64,000 nt of DNA from Tsukamurella pseudospumae (lineage in GTDB: Bacteria > Actinomycetota > Actinomycetes > Mycobacteriales > Mycobacteriaceae): the NCBI RefSeq assembly GCF_001575205.1, contig NZ_LSRE01000010.1:62001-126000 (forward strand), in the 5' to 3' direction. This document shows, in pieces, positions 24,740-33,482 of this stretch (position 1 is its first letter; every line of letters begins with the position of its first letter). The notes under the pieces were generated by a model. It saw only the letters and a list, made by a program, of their open reading frames with translations. It ran no database searches and was not told the DNA's origin. Position numbers and translations under genes: made by a program.

Positions 24740-25240
24740 TCACCGTTCCAGCATCCTGTCGTCGAGGTGCCGGTTGAACAGCGCCGCCGCACCGTAGGAG
24801 ACCCCCAGCCCGCCGACGAGGGCAGCCGCGGCGTGCGGCGCGAGTTCTCGCCCGGGGCGGCGAATACCCGCCCGCTCCAATCGCGATGACGCCCAGAGCC
24901 AGAAGGGCACAACCGCCACCGGGACGGTCGCCACGCCGGGCGAATAGCCTCGCACCCCTATGGAGTTCGCCGCGTGCGTGAACCCGTGCAGTCCGTACGC
25001 CAACAGCACCGACTGGTACAGCGTGGACCGACCGTTCGTGCGGGCACCGTCGATCGCAGCGCCTGCGACCAGAACACCCATCACCGCGATGGCGGTCCGG
25101 GCCATCCTGTCCGACATCGGAATCCCCCGCGCGCGGGCCCACGGGGCCGTCGTCAGCCATTCCTCCGCGTCGTGAACCGCCCACGCGGCGAACAGTCCGA
25201 CGGTGGCCGCCAGTGGCACCGCACTATTACGTTCCGTCAT
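24740..25240 (-). CDS. HXXEE-domain membrane protein
   Basis: The 166-aa protein has about five hydrophobic segments and the family's H-D-A-E-E-W motif near residue 23, followed by G-L-H-G-F-T-H-A-A-N-S with two more His. HXXEE proteins may be metal-dependent membrane enzymes; their reaction is unknown. It is divergent from a TetR gene, and a candidate operator spans its own start codon, so TetR probably controls it. The 129-bp gap downstream towards mftM shows nothing recognisable. Confidence 0.75.
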   Translation of the reverse strand: MTERNSAVPLAATVGLFAAWAVHDAEEWLTTAPWARARGIPMSDRMARTAIAVMGVLVAGAAIDGARTNGRSTLYQSVLLAYGLHGFTHAANSIGVRGYSPGVATVPVAVVPFWLWASSRLERAGIRRPGRELAPHAAAALVGGLGVSYGAAALFNRHLDDRMLER

Positions 25241-25249
25241 GTAACGAAA
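25227..25249. promoter_or_regulatory. Imperfect inverted repeat, candidate TetR operator
   Basis: TTACGTT and AACGAAA-type arms around a central TCATG, with CGTT-N9-AACG as the exact core. It covers the ATG of the HXXEE gene and lies just upstream of the -10 box of tetR. A dimeric repressor bound here would block both divergent genes. Confidence 0.45.
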
Positions 25250-25250
25250 C

Positions 25251-25256
25251 TATACT
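25251..25256 (+). promoter_or_regulatory. -10 box (TATACT) of a leaderless tetR
   Basis: TATACT is followed by 6 nt (GTCCCC) and then the ATG at 25263, so transcription should start at the start codon. No ribosome site is present. Confidence 0.6.
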
Positions 25257-25262
25257 GTCCCC

Positions 25263-25886
25263 ATGCCGACGTCCAGCCCGGGCAGACCCCGCAGCGCCGC
25301 CACCGAGCGGGCCATCGTCGATGCAACACTCTCGGAGCTGGAGGCGGTCGGGTATCAGGCGCTCACGATAGAGGCGGTTGCGCGCCGGGCCGGGGTCGGG
25401 CGTCCCACCATCTACCGCCGCTGGCCGGATCGCGACGCTCTGGTCGTCGGCGCCCTGACGGCGACGGTGCCGCAGGCGGCGGCACCGTCGACCGACGACC
25501 CGGTGGCCGACCTGCGAACGTTGGTGACCACGTTCATCACCGACATCTCCCGATCCCCCGCGGCACGTGCGGTTCTCGCGGTCCACGCCGCGGGGGCGAA
25601 CAGGCCGGAGCTGCGGGCGGCGCTGCACGAGCACTACCTCGCACCGCGGGGCGAGGCCCTCGCATCCGCCGTTGGACGCGCCCGGGCCATCGGCGCGATC
25701 GGCACCGGCGTGACGGACGAGCAGGTCCGCGATCTCCTGGTGGGACCCGCGATCTACCGCTGGCTCGTGATCGGCGACGTGCCGGACGCCGGCGAACACG
25801 AGGTCCTGCTGGACCTCGCGCTCGCCGCGATCGCTCGGGATGTCAGCGGCCCCGGTTCTCCAGGCGCGCGGGGAGCCGGCGCATGA
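25263..25886 (+). CDS. TetR-family regulator
   Basis: The 207-aa protein starts with a G-R-P-R-S basic arm, then the HTH: L-S-E-L-E-A-V-G-Y-Q-A-L-T-I-E-A-V-A-R-R-A-G with V-G-R-P-T-I-Y-R-R-W-P as recognition helix. The C-terminal part resembles the AcrR/TetR_C-type ligand domain. It is divergent from the HXXEE gene, sharing an operator region of 22 bp, and its 3' end overlaps the convergent membrane-protein gene by 44 bp. The start is set by the leaderless promoter at 25251-25256. Ligand unknown. Confidence 0.88.
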   Translation: MPTSSPGRPRSAATERAIVDATLSELEAVGYQALTIEAVARRAGVGRPTIYRRWPDRDALVVGALTATVPQAAAPSTDDPVADLRTLVTTFITDISRSPAARAVLAVHAAGANRPELRAALHEHYLAPRGEALASAVGRARAIGAIGTGVTDEQVRDLLVGPAIYRWLVIGDVPDAGEHEVLLDLALAAIARDVSGPGSPGARGAGA

Positions 25887-27051
25887 TCCCTTCGAGCGGC
25901 CCCGCGCTGCGGCTGCGGAACCAGAGCGTCGCGAAGACGAAGGCGCCGACGGTGAACGCGAGCCACATCGCGGTACCGCGCCAGTCGGTTTCGAGCCACG
26001 CCTCCTGACGCGAGTCCTGCACGGTGTGCAGCAGCACGAACACCGCGGCGATGTGGAGGCAGTACAGCGACAGGGACATCCGGCCCATCCGAGCGATCGG
26101 GGCGAACAACCTCGGCGCCGCGGCGCCGACGAGGAGGCACGTGCCGATCAGCGTGAGAGCGAAGCCGATGTTGCCGATGATCTCCAGCTGGGTGCCGGAA
26201 TGCGGCTGTGCCCCGAGGTATCGGTAGGCATCGCTCCAGGCCCAGCCCCAGGCGTCGCGGTCGGCGTCGCCGGCTGCGGGCACGCCGCCCGCGGTGACGA
26301 CCGCACCGAACCCGTCGAAGACCGTGCCCGTGATCGCGCCGAGCACCCACGCCACCGGGTAGGCGAGCATCAGTGCCGCGCCGGCCGCCAGCATCCGGCG
26401 CGCCGTGTCCCGCGAGTCGAGCGCGAGCCGTCCGATCGCGATACCCGCTGCGAGATAGGCGATCCAGATCAGAACCGGATAGTTCCCGGTTGCGAGCAGC
26501 TTCGAGAACTCCGCATCGGGATCGCCGAATCGCGTGATCAGCGCCACCGCAGCGGCGTTCGCGAACGGGCCCACCAGAGCCGCACCCACCGCGACGGCGA
26601 CGAGCGCCCTCCTGCTCAGGGAGAACAGCGGCAGCGCGAGCCAGAACAACACCGCGTACGTGGCGAGGATGATCGAGATGTGCACGCCGAGCGTGACGAG
26701 CACACCGCCCACGAAGAACAGGAAGACGCCGCGGTAGACGATCTCCCGCCGCCGGGTCGCGAGGGCGTCGCCGGTCCGGCCGCGGGTCATGAGGCCCAGG
26801 CCGAGCCCGGACAGGATGACGAAAAGCGCCGAGGAACGCCCGACGACGATGCCGTCCCAGGTGGACGCGTCCAGGAGTACGAACTCCTGCTTGCGGCCGA
26901 CGTGGGCGTAGAACATGCCGATCACGGCGAGCGCGCGGGCGAGGTCGAGGCCGATCATCCGCGCGGCGGACCGTCGGGGCTCGGCGCTGAGACGGGGCGC
27001 GGCAACCGGGGCCGTGGGGCGGCCGGCGACCGGGATGGTGTTCGTGGTCAT
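25843..27051 (-). CDS. Polytopic membrane protein, DUF1624/DUF418 acyltransferase-like
   Basis: The 402-aa protein has roughly nine to ten hydrophobic segments. Near the start is G-L-D-L-A-R-A-L-A-V-I-G-M-F-Y-A-H-V, which fits the heparan-glucosaminide-acetyltransferase-like domain (Asp and His conserved). Near the end is G-R-M-S-L-S-L-Y-C-L-H-I, typical of DUF418. The family transfers acyl groups across the membrane in some cases; no substrate can be named. It lies 80 bp downstream of the multicopper oxidase on the same strand and is probably co-transcribed. Confidence 0.75.
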   Translation of the reverse strand: MTTNTIPVAGRPTAPVAAPRLSAEPRRSAARMIGLDLARALAVIGMFYAHVGRKQEFVLLDASTWDGIVVGRSSALFVILSGLGLGLMTRGRTGDALATRRREIVYRGVFLFFVGGVLVTLGVHISIILATYAVLFWLALPLFSLSRRALVAVAVGAALVGPFANAAAVALITRFGDPDAEFSKLLATGNYPVLIWIAYLAAGIAIGRLALDSRDTARRMLAAGAALMLAYPVAWVLGAITGTVFDGFGAVVTAGGVPAAGDADRDAWGWAWSDAYRYLGAQPHSGTQLEIIGNIGFALTLIGTCLLVGAAAPRLFAPIARMGRMSLSLYCLHIAAVFVLLHTVQDSRQEAWLETDWRGTAMWLAFTVGAFVFATLWFRSRSAGPLEGIMRRLPARLENRGR

Positions 27052-27131
27052 GATGTTTCACTTTCTGCGGGCGCACGGATGAGCCCGCGTCGGATCGTTC
27101 CGGGTGGCGGTACGGGGTTCTCGGGTGGCGG

Positions 27132-28751
27132 TCAGTGGCCGCCGTGGGGCGCGGCGGACGCCCCGGAGGGCGCCGCGGACGCGGACGACGACGGCATCGA
27201 CATCCCCGGCATGCCGGGCATCTCCAGCCGGGTGGGTGCGGACTGCCCCTTCGCGGCGACGACGAATTGGCCCATCATTCCCTTGTCCTCATGGAAGAGC
27301 AGGTGGCAGTGGTACATGTAGGGCATCGTCAGGTCGGTGTAGTCGGTGAACCGCATCGCGAGCGAACACGTGTCGCCCGGCGCGAGATAGACGGTGTCCT
27401 TCCACCCGCGCAGGTGCGCCGGCGGGGTCTTCCCGTTGAACGCGGTGATCTGGAACTGCACGTCGTGGACGTGGAAGTTGTGCGGCCAGTTGTCCTTGTT
27501 GCGCACCGTCCAGACCTCGGTGGTGTCGACGACGGGCGCCAGGTCGATGCGGCTCATGTCCATCCGCTCGCCGTTGATCATGTACCACTGCAGATCGAAG
27601 GACCGCGACGCGGGAACCGGCGCCGTCGCACCCGCCGCGAGCGGCGCGATGGTGCTCAGCACACGAGGCACCGGACCCGCGCCCGCCTCGAACACGTCGG
27701 CACCCACGAGTTCCAGGACGTCCAGGGTGTCGTCCTGACCGTACTGGCGCGCGATCCCACCGGACATCCTGCCGCGCTGGGAGATCGGGTACGAGCGCAG
27801 CATCGTGCGCTCCCCCGCGGTCACGGTGACGACGATCTCCGCCCGTTCGCCCGGGCTGAGCATGAGCCGGTCCATCGGTACTGGGGCCGCGAGCAGCCCA
27901 CCGTCGGAGGCGATCGTCTCGAACCGCCGACCGTCGGCGAACCCGAACTCGAAGCAGCGCGCCGACGCACCGTTGAGCAGTCGCAACCGCATCCGCTCGC
28001 GACGCGCGAGCAGGCTCGCGCCCGCGACGCCGTTGGTGATCGCCGTGGGCCCGAGGAGACCGGTCTCGCCCGGCTCCGTCTCGTCCAATTCGCCGTCGGG
28101 CGTGAACTTCCGGTCCTGCACGACGACGGGGATGTCGTCGACGCCGTACTCGGACGGCAGGCCCAGGCGGTCCTGCTCGTCGTCGTCGAGGAGGAAGAAG
28201 CCGGAGAGCCCGCGGTACACGTGCTTCTCGGTGACGCCGTGCGGATGGGGGTGGTACCAGAGCGTCGAGGCCCGCTGGTGCACCGTCCATTCCGCGTTCC
28301 AGGTGCTTCCGGGTTCGACCATCTGGTGCGGGCCGCCGTCGGCGCGGGCCGGGACGTGCATGCCGTGCCAGTGCACGCTCGTCGCCTCCGCGAGGCGGTT
28401 GCGCACCGTGACCGCGACCTTCTCGCCGTCGCGGGCGCGCAGCGTGGGGCCCAGGATGTCGCCGTTGAAACCCCAGGTGGCACTCCGCTTCCCGGCGACG
28501 ATCTCCGAACCACCCGCCTGCGCAGTCAATTCGAACCGGCGCACGCCGTCGGCACCCACCACTGACCGCGCCAGCGGCGGGACGGGCAGGGCACGACGCC
28601 CGCCCGGCAGCGACGGTGCCGCCGGCACGGCTGAGGTGCGGCACGCCGTGAGTGCGGCGCCGGCGAGGGGCGCGGCGATCAGGGCGGTCAGGAAGGTCCG
28701 GCGGGTACTGCCGGCGACGGCTCGTGGCCGCTCGGCGATGTCGTTGGTCAT
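27132..28751 (-). CDS. Multicopper oxidase, Tat-exported lipoprotein
   Basis: The 539-aa protein has a twin-arginine signal (S-T-R-R-T-F-L) followed by a hydrophobic stretch ending in a lipobox L-T-A-C near residue 36, so it should be folded in the cytoplasm and anchored outside. All copper motifs are present: H-W-H-G-M-H, W-Y-H-P-H-P-H-G, H-N-F-H-V-H and Y-H-C-H-L-L-F-H-E-D-K-G-M-M. The C-terminus is Met/His-rich (M-P-G-M-P-G-M-S-M-P and H-G-G-H). Probable copper or metal oxidase, CueO/laccase-like. Start ATG 28751 is chosen for its GGAAGG site and the Tat signal; the frame opens at 28841. Confidence 0.9.
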   Translation of the reverse strand: MTNDIAERPRAVAGSTRRTFLTALIAAPLAGAALTACRTSAVPAAPSLPGGRRALPVPPLARSVVGADGVRRFELTAQAGGSEIVAGKRSATWGFNGDILGPTLRARDGEKVAVTVRNRLAEATSVHWHGMHVPARADGGPHQMVEPGSTWNAEWTVHQRASTLWYHPHPHGVTEKHVYRGLSGFFLLDDDEQDRLGLPSEYGVDDIPVVVQDRKFTPDGELDETEPGETGLLGPTAITNGVAGASLLARRERMRLRLLNGASARCFEFGFADGRRFETIASDGGLLAAPVPMDRLMLSPGERAEIVVTVTAGERTMLRSYPISQRGRMSGGIARQYGQDDTLDVLELVGADVFEAGAGPVPRVLSTIAPLAAGATAPVPASRSFDLQWYMINGERMDMSRIDLAPVVDTTEVWTVRNKDNWPHNFHVHDVQFQITAFNGKTPPAHLRGWKDTVYLAPGDTCSLAMRFTDYTDLTMPYMYHCHLLFHEDKGMMGQFVVAAKGQSAPTRLEMPGMPGMSMPSSSASAAPSGASAAPHGGH

Positions 28752-28834
28752 GCCTTCCAGCGTCGTCGGCGGCGACGCCGCGCGACTCCGCCCTTCGGAC
28801 AAGCTTTCCGGGCAGCGGACTAGCCGGGAGGGGG

Positions 28835-28863
28835 TTGACATCGGTGGACGCGGCAGTTATAGA
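28835..28863 (+). promoter_or_regulatory. Near-consensus housekeeping promoter for the sensor kinase
   Basis: TTGACA (28835-28840), 17 bp, TATAGA (28858-28863). Transcription would start near 28870, about 43 nt before the ATG at 28913. It lies in the divergent gap between the multicopper oxidase and the kinase. Confidence 0.65.
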
Positions 28864-28912
28864 CGCAGGTCGTGGCTTTCCGGTGGGCCCGACGGTGCCG
28901 TACGGTGCTGCC

Positions 28913-30028
28913 ATGTCACGCACCAGTTGGACCGTCGGTGTGCGGGTCGCTCCCCTCGTGGTCGTGCCCGTGCTACTCGCGGTCAGCGTGTACCCCGGAC
29001 GCTTCCACGCCTCCCCCGCGTACATCGCCGGATCGATGCTCGCCGCAGGGCTGTTCGTCCTCGGCGGCCGCGCCCCGTTCGCCGTCTCGCTCGTGCTGTC
29101 CGTGCTCTGCGGATGGCTGCTGTCCGTGGAGGCGTGGGGACCGGCAGGACTAGTCCCGTACCTCGCCGCGCTGGCCCTCGCCGAACTCGCGGCGTCGCGA
29201 CGTCCCCGGTGGCAGGTCGCTGCGGCGACCGCGGTCTGGGCCGCCTCCTATGTCATCGGCTCGGTCCTCGACGACCAGCAGCACACCCTGATCCGGGTGC
29301 TCGCCGAAACCATCAGTTTCGTCGGACTACCGCTCGTCGGCGGTCTGTACATGCGGGAACGGTTCACCCAGGCCGAGCGCGAACGACGCGAGCTCGAACT
29401 CGAAGCGCTGCACGCCCGCCGGGACGAGCGCGCCGCCCTCGCGCGGGAGCTGCACGACCTCATGGCCCACCACATGTCGGCCATCTCGCTGCGGGTGGGC
29501 GTGGCGCGCACCGTCTACGCCGGGATCGATCCGGGCCTCGACGAGGTCCTGTCGGACATTCACGGGACCGCGACCGACTCCCTCGCGGACATCCGCCGGC
29601 TCCTCGCGGCACTGCGCGAACGGGATGCGCTCCAGGACCGGACGATCGACGACACCAAGACGGAGATCCGACGCGCCGTCGAACGCACCGTCGACGCCGG
29701 TTTCGACGTGCGGACGACCATCGACCTGGGCGACGACGAGCCCGCCGCGATCGACGCGCTCACGCTGGTGCGGGTGGTCCAGGAATCTCTCACGAACATC
29801 ATGAAGCACGCGCCGCGCGGTGCGGCGGTCACCGTCGACGTGGGCAGGTCCGACGGTGCCTGGCGGGCCCGGGTGGTCAGTCCCCTTCCTGCACAGGCGC
29901 AGCGCGGGCACGGCTACGGCTTGGCCGGGATGGCCGAGCGGGCGGAACTCGCCGGCGGAAGCATCACCGCGGGCCCCGAGGGCGATCAGTGGGTCGTCGC
30001 GCTCACCCTGCCGACCCGTGCGACGTAG
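28913..30028 (+). CDS. Sensor histidine kinase, NarL-type, membrane-bound
   Basis: The 371-aa kinase has four to five N-terminal membrane segments (about residues 1-140), then a HisKA_3 domain with the phospho-His in A-L-A-R-E-L-H-D-L-M-A-H-H, N-box V-V-Q-E-S-L-T-N-I-M-K-H, and G-Y-G-L-A-G-M at the ATP lid. The frame opens upstream at 28652, but M-S-R-T-S-W at 28913 starts just before the first membrane segment. The cognate regulator is the convergent gene 8 bp away; the two are not in one operon. Divergent from the multicopper oxidase, so a copper or envelope signal is possible but unproven. Confidence 0.87.
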   Translation: MSRTSWTVGVRVAPLVVVPVLLAVSVYPGRFHASPAYIAGSMLAAGLFVLGGRAPFAVSLVLSVLCGWLLSVEAWGPAGLVPYLAALALAELAASRRPRWQVAAATAVWAASYVIGSVLDDQQHTLIRVLAETISFVGLPLVGGLYMRERFTQAERERRELELEALHARRDERAALARELHDLMAHHMSAISLRVGVARTVYAGIDPGLDEVLSDIHGTATDSLADIRRLLAALRERDALQDRTIDDTKTEIRRAVERTVDAGFDVRTTIDLGDDEPAAIDALTLVRVVQESLTNIMKHAPRGAAVTVDVGRSDGAWRARVVSPLPAQAQRGHGYGLAGMAERAELAGGSITAGPEGDQWVVALTLPTRAT

Positions 30029-30035
30029 GTGAGTC

Positions 30036-30680
30036 TCAGCCCCGAGTGGCGAAGCGCGCCAGCTCGACCCGCGAGCCGGCACCGGTCTTCTGCCGGAGGT
30101 TCGCGATGTGCGCCTTGACGGTCGACTCGGCCACGTGCAACCGGCCCGCGATCGCCGCGTTGCCCAGTCCCTCGGCGACGAGCGCCAGTACCTCGGCCTC
30201 GCGATCGGTGAACGGCACAGCGGGTTCTTCCGCCGGCGCCGCCGGGGGCGCCGTCCGGGCGCGGAGGGCATCGTCGAGCACCCGACGTGCGGGCCCGGGC
30301 GACATGGGCACCTCCCCGCCCAGCGCGCGCCGCAGGCCGTCCAGCAGCGCCTCGGGCGCGATGTCCTTGACCAGGAACCCGACCGCGCCGGCGGCCAGGG
30401 CCGGGTACATGTGCTCGTCGTCGTCGAAGGTCGTCAGCACCACGATCCGCGCGGCCGGGTCCGCGGCGATGATCTGCTCGATACCCCGGACACCGTCGAC
30501 CCCCGGCATCCGCAGGTCCATGAGCACGACGTCGGGCGCGAGCTCGCGGTAGGCGCGCGCCGCCTCGTCGCCATTGGTCGCCTCGCCCGCGACATAGAAG
30601 TCCGGCGCCGCGGTGAGCAGCATCGTGAGGCCGTCGCGGATCAACCGCTGGTCGTCGACGATCAGGACGCTGCTGTTCAC
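30036..30680 (-). CDS. NarL/FixJ-family response regulator
   Basis: The 214-aa regulator has V-L-I-V-D-D-Q-R-L-I-R-D-G-L at the N-terminus, phospho-Asp in V-V-L-M-D-L-R-M-P-G, L-T-T-F-D-D, conserved Lys in F-L-V-K-D-I, and a LuxR-type HTH (F-T-D-R-E-A-E-V-L-A-L-V-A-E-G). GTG 30680 is preceded on the minus strand by TAGGAT and 6 nt, a leaderless layout. It is tail-to-tail with the kinase at 28913, its most likely partner. Confidence 0.9.
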   Translation of the reverse strand: MNSSVLIVDDQRLIRDGLTMLLTAAPDFYVAGEATNGDEAARAYRELAPDVVLMDLRMPGVDGVRGIEQIIAADPAARIVVLTTFDDDEHMYPALAAGAVGFLVKDIAPEALLDGLRRALGGEVPMSPGPARRVLDDALRARTAPPAAPAEEPAVPFTDREAEVLALVAEGLGNAAIAGRLHVAESTVKAHIANLRQKTGAGSRVELARFATRG

Positions 30681-30686
30681 GGCACG

Positions 30687-30692
30687 ATCCTA
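30687..30692 (-). promoter_or_regulatory. -10 box of the response regulator, leaderless
   Basis: Minus-strand TAGGAT followed by CGTGCC and the GTG at 30680. The 6-nt spacing matches several other starts in this window. Confidence 0.5.
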
Positions 30693-30701
30693 GACACGAA
30701 C

Positions 30702-30731
30702 GAGCCCCGCCCGGAGATCCGGACGGGGCTC
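30702..30731 (-). terminator. Terminator hairpin after etfA
   Basis: Arms GAGCCCCG and CGGGGCTC enclose an inner CCGG-AGAT-CCGG stem with one mismatched pair. It begins 26 bp after the etfA stop in the direction of transcription. Strong GC stem without a T-tract. Confidence 0.6.
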
Positions 30732-30756
30732 GCTGCGCTGGAGCGGGTAACGCGAC

Positions 30757-31713
30757 TCAGCCCTTGTGCGCCTTGACGGCCTCGGTGAGCTGCGGGGCGA
30801 CGTCGAACAGGTCGCCCACGATGCCGTAGTCGGCGATCTCGAAGATCGGGGCCTCTTCGTCCTTGTTGACGGCCACGATGGTCTTCGAGGTCTGCATGCC
30901 GGCGCGGTGCTGGATGGCGCCCGAGATGCCCAGGGCGATGTACAGCTGCGGCGACACGGTCTTGCCGGTCTGGCCGACCTGGAACTGGCCCGGGTAGTAG
31001 CCCGAGTCGACGGCGGCGCGCGAGGCGCCGACGGCGGCACCCAGCGAGTCGGCGAGCTCCTCGACGACCGAGAACTTCTCGGCCGAACCCACGCCACGAC
31101 CACCGGAGACGACGATCGTCGCCTCGGTGAGCTCCGGACGGTTTCCGCCCTGGATCGGCTGCTTCGCGGTGATCTTCACGGCGTTCTCCGCCTCGGCCGG
31201 AACCGCGACGTCGACGATCTCACCGGCGCCGGCGACACCGTCGGCCTCGATGGCGCCCGGGCGCAGCGAGGCGACCGGGGTGTCGCCACCGGCGGTGGCG
31301 TCGACGGTGAACGCGCCACCGAAGATCGAGTGGGTGGCGGCGCCACCGGGGCCGAACGCGATCGCGTCGGCGACCAGGCCGGAACCGAGGCGCGCGGCGA
31401 CGCGGCCGGCCACCTCCTTGCCCTCGAACGTGGCGGCGGTGAGAACCGCTGCGGCGCCCTGGCTCTCGGCGAGCTCGGCGAGCACGCCGACCTTCGGGGT
31501 CACCAGGTAGGCGTCGGCCTCGGCCGACTCCGCGCGGTAGATCTTGGCGGCGCCGGCGGCCTTGAGCTGATCGGCGATCGCGTCGGTGGTGCCGGGGGCG
31601 CCCACGACGACGGCGGCCGGCTCACCCAGGGCCTTGGCGGCGGTCAGCAGCTCGGCCGTGACCTTCTTGAGCTTCCCGTCGACCTGCTCGACGAGGACGA
31701 GTACGTCTGCCAT
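30757..31713 (-). CDS. etfA: Electron transfer flavoprotein alpha subunit
   Basis: The 318-aa subunit (FixB, Rv3028c type) binds FAD and passes electrons from acyl-CoA and other dehydrogenases to the quinone pool. The C-terminal FAD signature is complete: [15 protein letters not shown], then [19 protein letters not shown] and [15 protein letters not shown] (near residue 210) is the flavin loop. It lies 36 bp behind etfB on the same strand. A hairpin follows, closing the operon. Confidence 0.95.
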   Translation of the reverse strand: MADVLVLVEQVDGKLKKVTAELLTAAKALGEPAAVVVGAPGTTDAIADQLKAAGAAKIYRAESAEADAYLVTPKVGVLAELAESQGAAAVLTAATFEGKEVAGRVAARLGSGLVADAIAFGPGGAATHSIFGGAFTVDATAGGDTPVASLRPGAIEADGVAGAGEIVDVAVPAEAENAVKITAKQPIQGGNRPELTEATIVVSGGRGVGSAEKFSVVEELADSLGAAVGASRAAVDSGYYPGQFQVGQTGKTVSPQLYIALGISGAIQHRAGMQTSKTIVAVNKDEEAPIFEIADYGIVGDLFDVAPQLTEAVKAHKG

Positions 31714-31749
31714 AACGGCTTCTCTCCTTAAGAGTGGGGGACGAGGGTC

Positions 31750-32529
31750 TTAGATGATCTTCTGGCCGATGAGGAACTGCGCGACCTTGCCGCCGCCGTC
31801 ACCCTCGTCGACGACCTTCTCGCCCGCCTGCTTGGCCGGCTTCGGGGTCACGCCCGAGACCGTGGTGCCGGCGTTCGCGCCGCCGACCTCGTCGAGCTCC
31901 ACGCCGATCTCCGCGAGGGAGAGCACGTTGATCTCCTTCTTCTTCGCGGCCATGATGCCCTTGAAGGAGGGGAAGCGCGGCTCGTTGATCTTCTCGTTGA
32001 CCGACACGATGGCCGGCAGCGACGCCTCGAGCTCGAAGATGCCCTCGTCGGTCTCGCGCTCGCCCTTGATCGAGTCGCCCTCGACGATGAGCTTGCGCAT
32101 GTGCGTGAGCTGGGGCAGGCCCAGGTACTCCGCCAGGATGGCCGGCACGGCACCGACGCGACCGTCGGTGGCCTCGTTACCGGCGATGACCAGCTCGACA
32201 CCCTCGATGGTGCCCAGCGCGCGGGCGATGACCCACGAGGTCTGGATGGCGTCCGAGCCGTGCATGGCATCGTCCTGCACGTGGACGGCCTTGTCGGCGC
32301 CCATGGACAGGGCCTTGCGGATCGCATCGGTGGCGCTCGCGGGGCCGACGGTCAGCACGGTGACCTCGCCGCCGTTGGCCTCCTTGATCTGGAGCGCCTC
32401 CTCGACGGCGCGCTCGTTGATCTCGTCCAAGTACGGGTCGATCGACCGGTCGAGGGCGAAATCATCGGCGAGCTTGCGCTCGGAACCCGTGTCGGGGACC
32501 TGCTTGATCAGTACGACTACGTTCGTCAT
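31750..32529 (-). CDS. etfB: Electron transfer flavoprotein beta subunit
   Basis: The 259-aa FixA-type subunit (Rv3029c type) begins M-T-N-V-V-V-L-I-K-Q-V-P-D-T and has the ETF-beta signature around V-I-A-G-N-E-A-T-D-G-R-V-G-A-V-P. It pairs with EtfA. First gene of the etfBA operon; the 206-bp divergent gap to the methyltransferase holds an inverted repeat at 32671-32688. Confidence 0.95.
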   Translation of the reverse strand: MTNVVVLIKQVPDTGSERKLADDFALDRSIDPYLDEINERAVEEALQIKEANGGEVTVLTVGPASATDAIRKALSMGADKAVHVQDDAMHGSDAIQTSWVIARALGTIEGVELVIAGNEATDGRVGAVPAILAEYLGLPQLTHMRKLIVEGDSIKGERETDEGIFELEASLPAIVSVNEKINEPRFPSFKGIMAAKKKEINVLSLAEIGVELDEVGGANAGTTVSGVTPKPAKQAGEKVVDEGDGGGKVAQFLIGQKII

Positions 32530-32670
32530 TGGTCTTCGTCGACCTCCTGGATCATCGGATACTCGTAGGGCACATTCTCACACTGCCGGGCGGGCACGGA
32601 AATCCCGCCCCACCACAGTGAAGCGACTCGAACTTAGCACCGCCTCACGACATTGTTTAACTGCAGAGTA

Positions 32671-32688
32671 AGTTACCCGGAGGTAACT
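32671..32688. promoter_or_regulatory. AGTTAC-N6-GTAACT inverted repeat between etfB and the glycan operon
   Basis: AGTTAC (32671-32676), six bases, GTAACT (32683-32688): perfect 6-bp arms. It is 35 bp upstream of the -10 box of the methyltransferase gene and about 140 bp upstream of etfB. Candidate binding site for a dimeric regulator. Confidence 0.45.
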
Positions 32689-32722
32689 GTCCATGTGGGC
32701 TGGCCCACGGCACTGCGACGAC

Positions 32723-32728
32723 TAGGCT
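32723..32728 (+). promoter_or_regulatory. -10 box (TAGGCT) of a leaderless methyltransferase gene
   Basis: TAGGCT, then 7 nt, then the ATG at 32736. No ribosome site is present, so a leaderless mRNA is likely. Confidence 0.5.
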
Positions 32729-32735
32729 GGGAAGA

Positions 32736-33482
32736 ATGTGTGACCCGCTGCCCCTGACCGGCGAGCGAACCGTCCCCGGGATCCCCGAGGAGAACTACTG
32801 GTTCCGCCGGCACGAGATCGCGTACCTCGCGATCGTCGACCGTTACGCCGGGACGTCGGTCTTCGAGGCCGGCAGCGGCGAGGGCTACGGCGCCGCGATG
32901 CTGGCCGACGGCGGCGCAAGCGTCACCGCCCTGGACTACGACGAGTCGGCGGTCGCGCACGTCCGCGCCACCTACCCGAAGGTCACCATGCTGCACGGCA
33001 ACCTCGCCGAGCTGCCGCTGGACGACGCCTCGGTGGACGCCGTCGTCAACTTCCAGGTGATCGAGCACCTCTGGGATCAGCCCCAGTTCCTCCGCGAGGT
33101 CGCGCGGATCCTGCGCCCCGGCGGCGAGCTGGCCATCTCCACCCCCAACCGCGTCACCTTCTCCCCCGGCCGCGACACCCCGCTCAACCCCTTCCACACC
33201 CGCGAGCTCAACTCCGCGGAGCTGGTCGAGCTGCTCGAGGAAGCCGGCTTCGAGGTGACCGAGAAGCTCGGCGTCTACCACGGCGCCCGCCTGGCCGAGC
33301 TGGACCGCCGCCACGGCGGCAGCTTCATCGACGCGCAGATCGAGCGGTCGCTCGCCGGCGAGCCCTGGCCGGAGGAACTCTCGAACGACGTGGCCGCCGT
33401 CGCGGCCCAGGACTTCGACCTGCGCGCCGACGAGCCCGACAGTCTCGACCTGTTCTTCTACGCCCGGAAGCCCGGAGCGTGA
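32736..33482 (+). CDS. SAM-dependent methyltransferase (Rv3030 type)
   Basis: The 248-aa class I methyltransferase has motif I V-F-E-A-G-S-G-E-G-Y-G at about residue 42, acidic loop A-L-D-Y-D-E, and V-N-F-Q-V-I-E-H-L-W-D. It begins the three-gene operon with the GH57 enzyme and the GT4 transferase (4-bp overlap, then 1-bp gap). That trio is linked in mycobacteria to methylglucose lipopolysaccharide (MGLP), a cytosolic polymethylated alpha-glucan that binds fatty acyl chains. Methylation of that glucan is the likely job; the methylated position cannot be read from sequence. Confidence 0.85.
   Translation: MCDPLPLTGERTVPGIPEENYWFRRHEIAYLAIVDRYAGTSVFEAGSGEGYGAAMLADGGASVTALDYDESAVAHVRATYPKVTMLHGNLAELPLDDASVDAVVNFQVIEHLWDQPQFLREVARILRPGGELAISTPNRVTFSPGRDTPLNPFHTRELNSAELVELLEEAGFEVTEKLGVYHGARLAELDRRHGGSFIDAQIERSLAGEPWPEELSNDVAAVAAQDFDLRADEPDSLDLFFYARKPGA

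Noticed and set aside
28901-28906. TACGGT as a leaderless -10 for the sensor kinase
   Set aside because: A much better TTGACA-17-TATAGA promoter lies at 28835-28863; the hexamer is kept only as an alternative.
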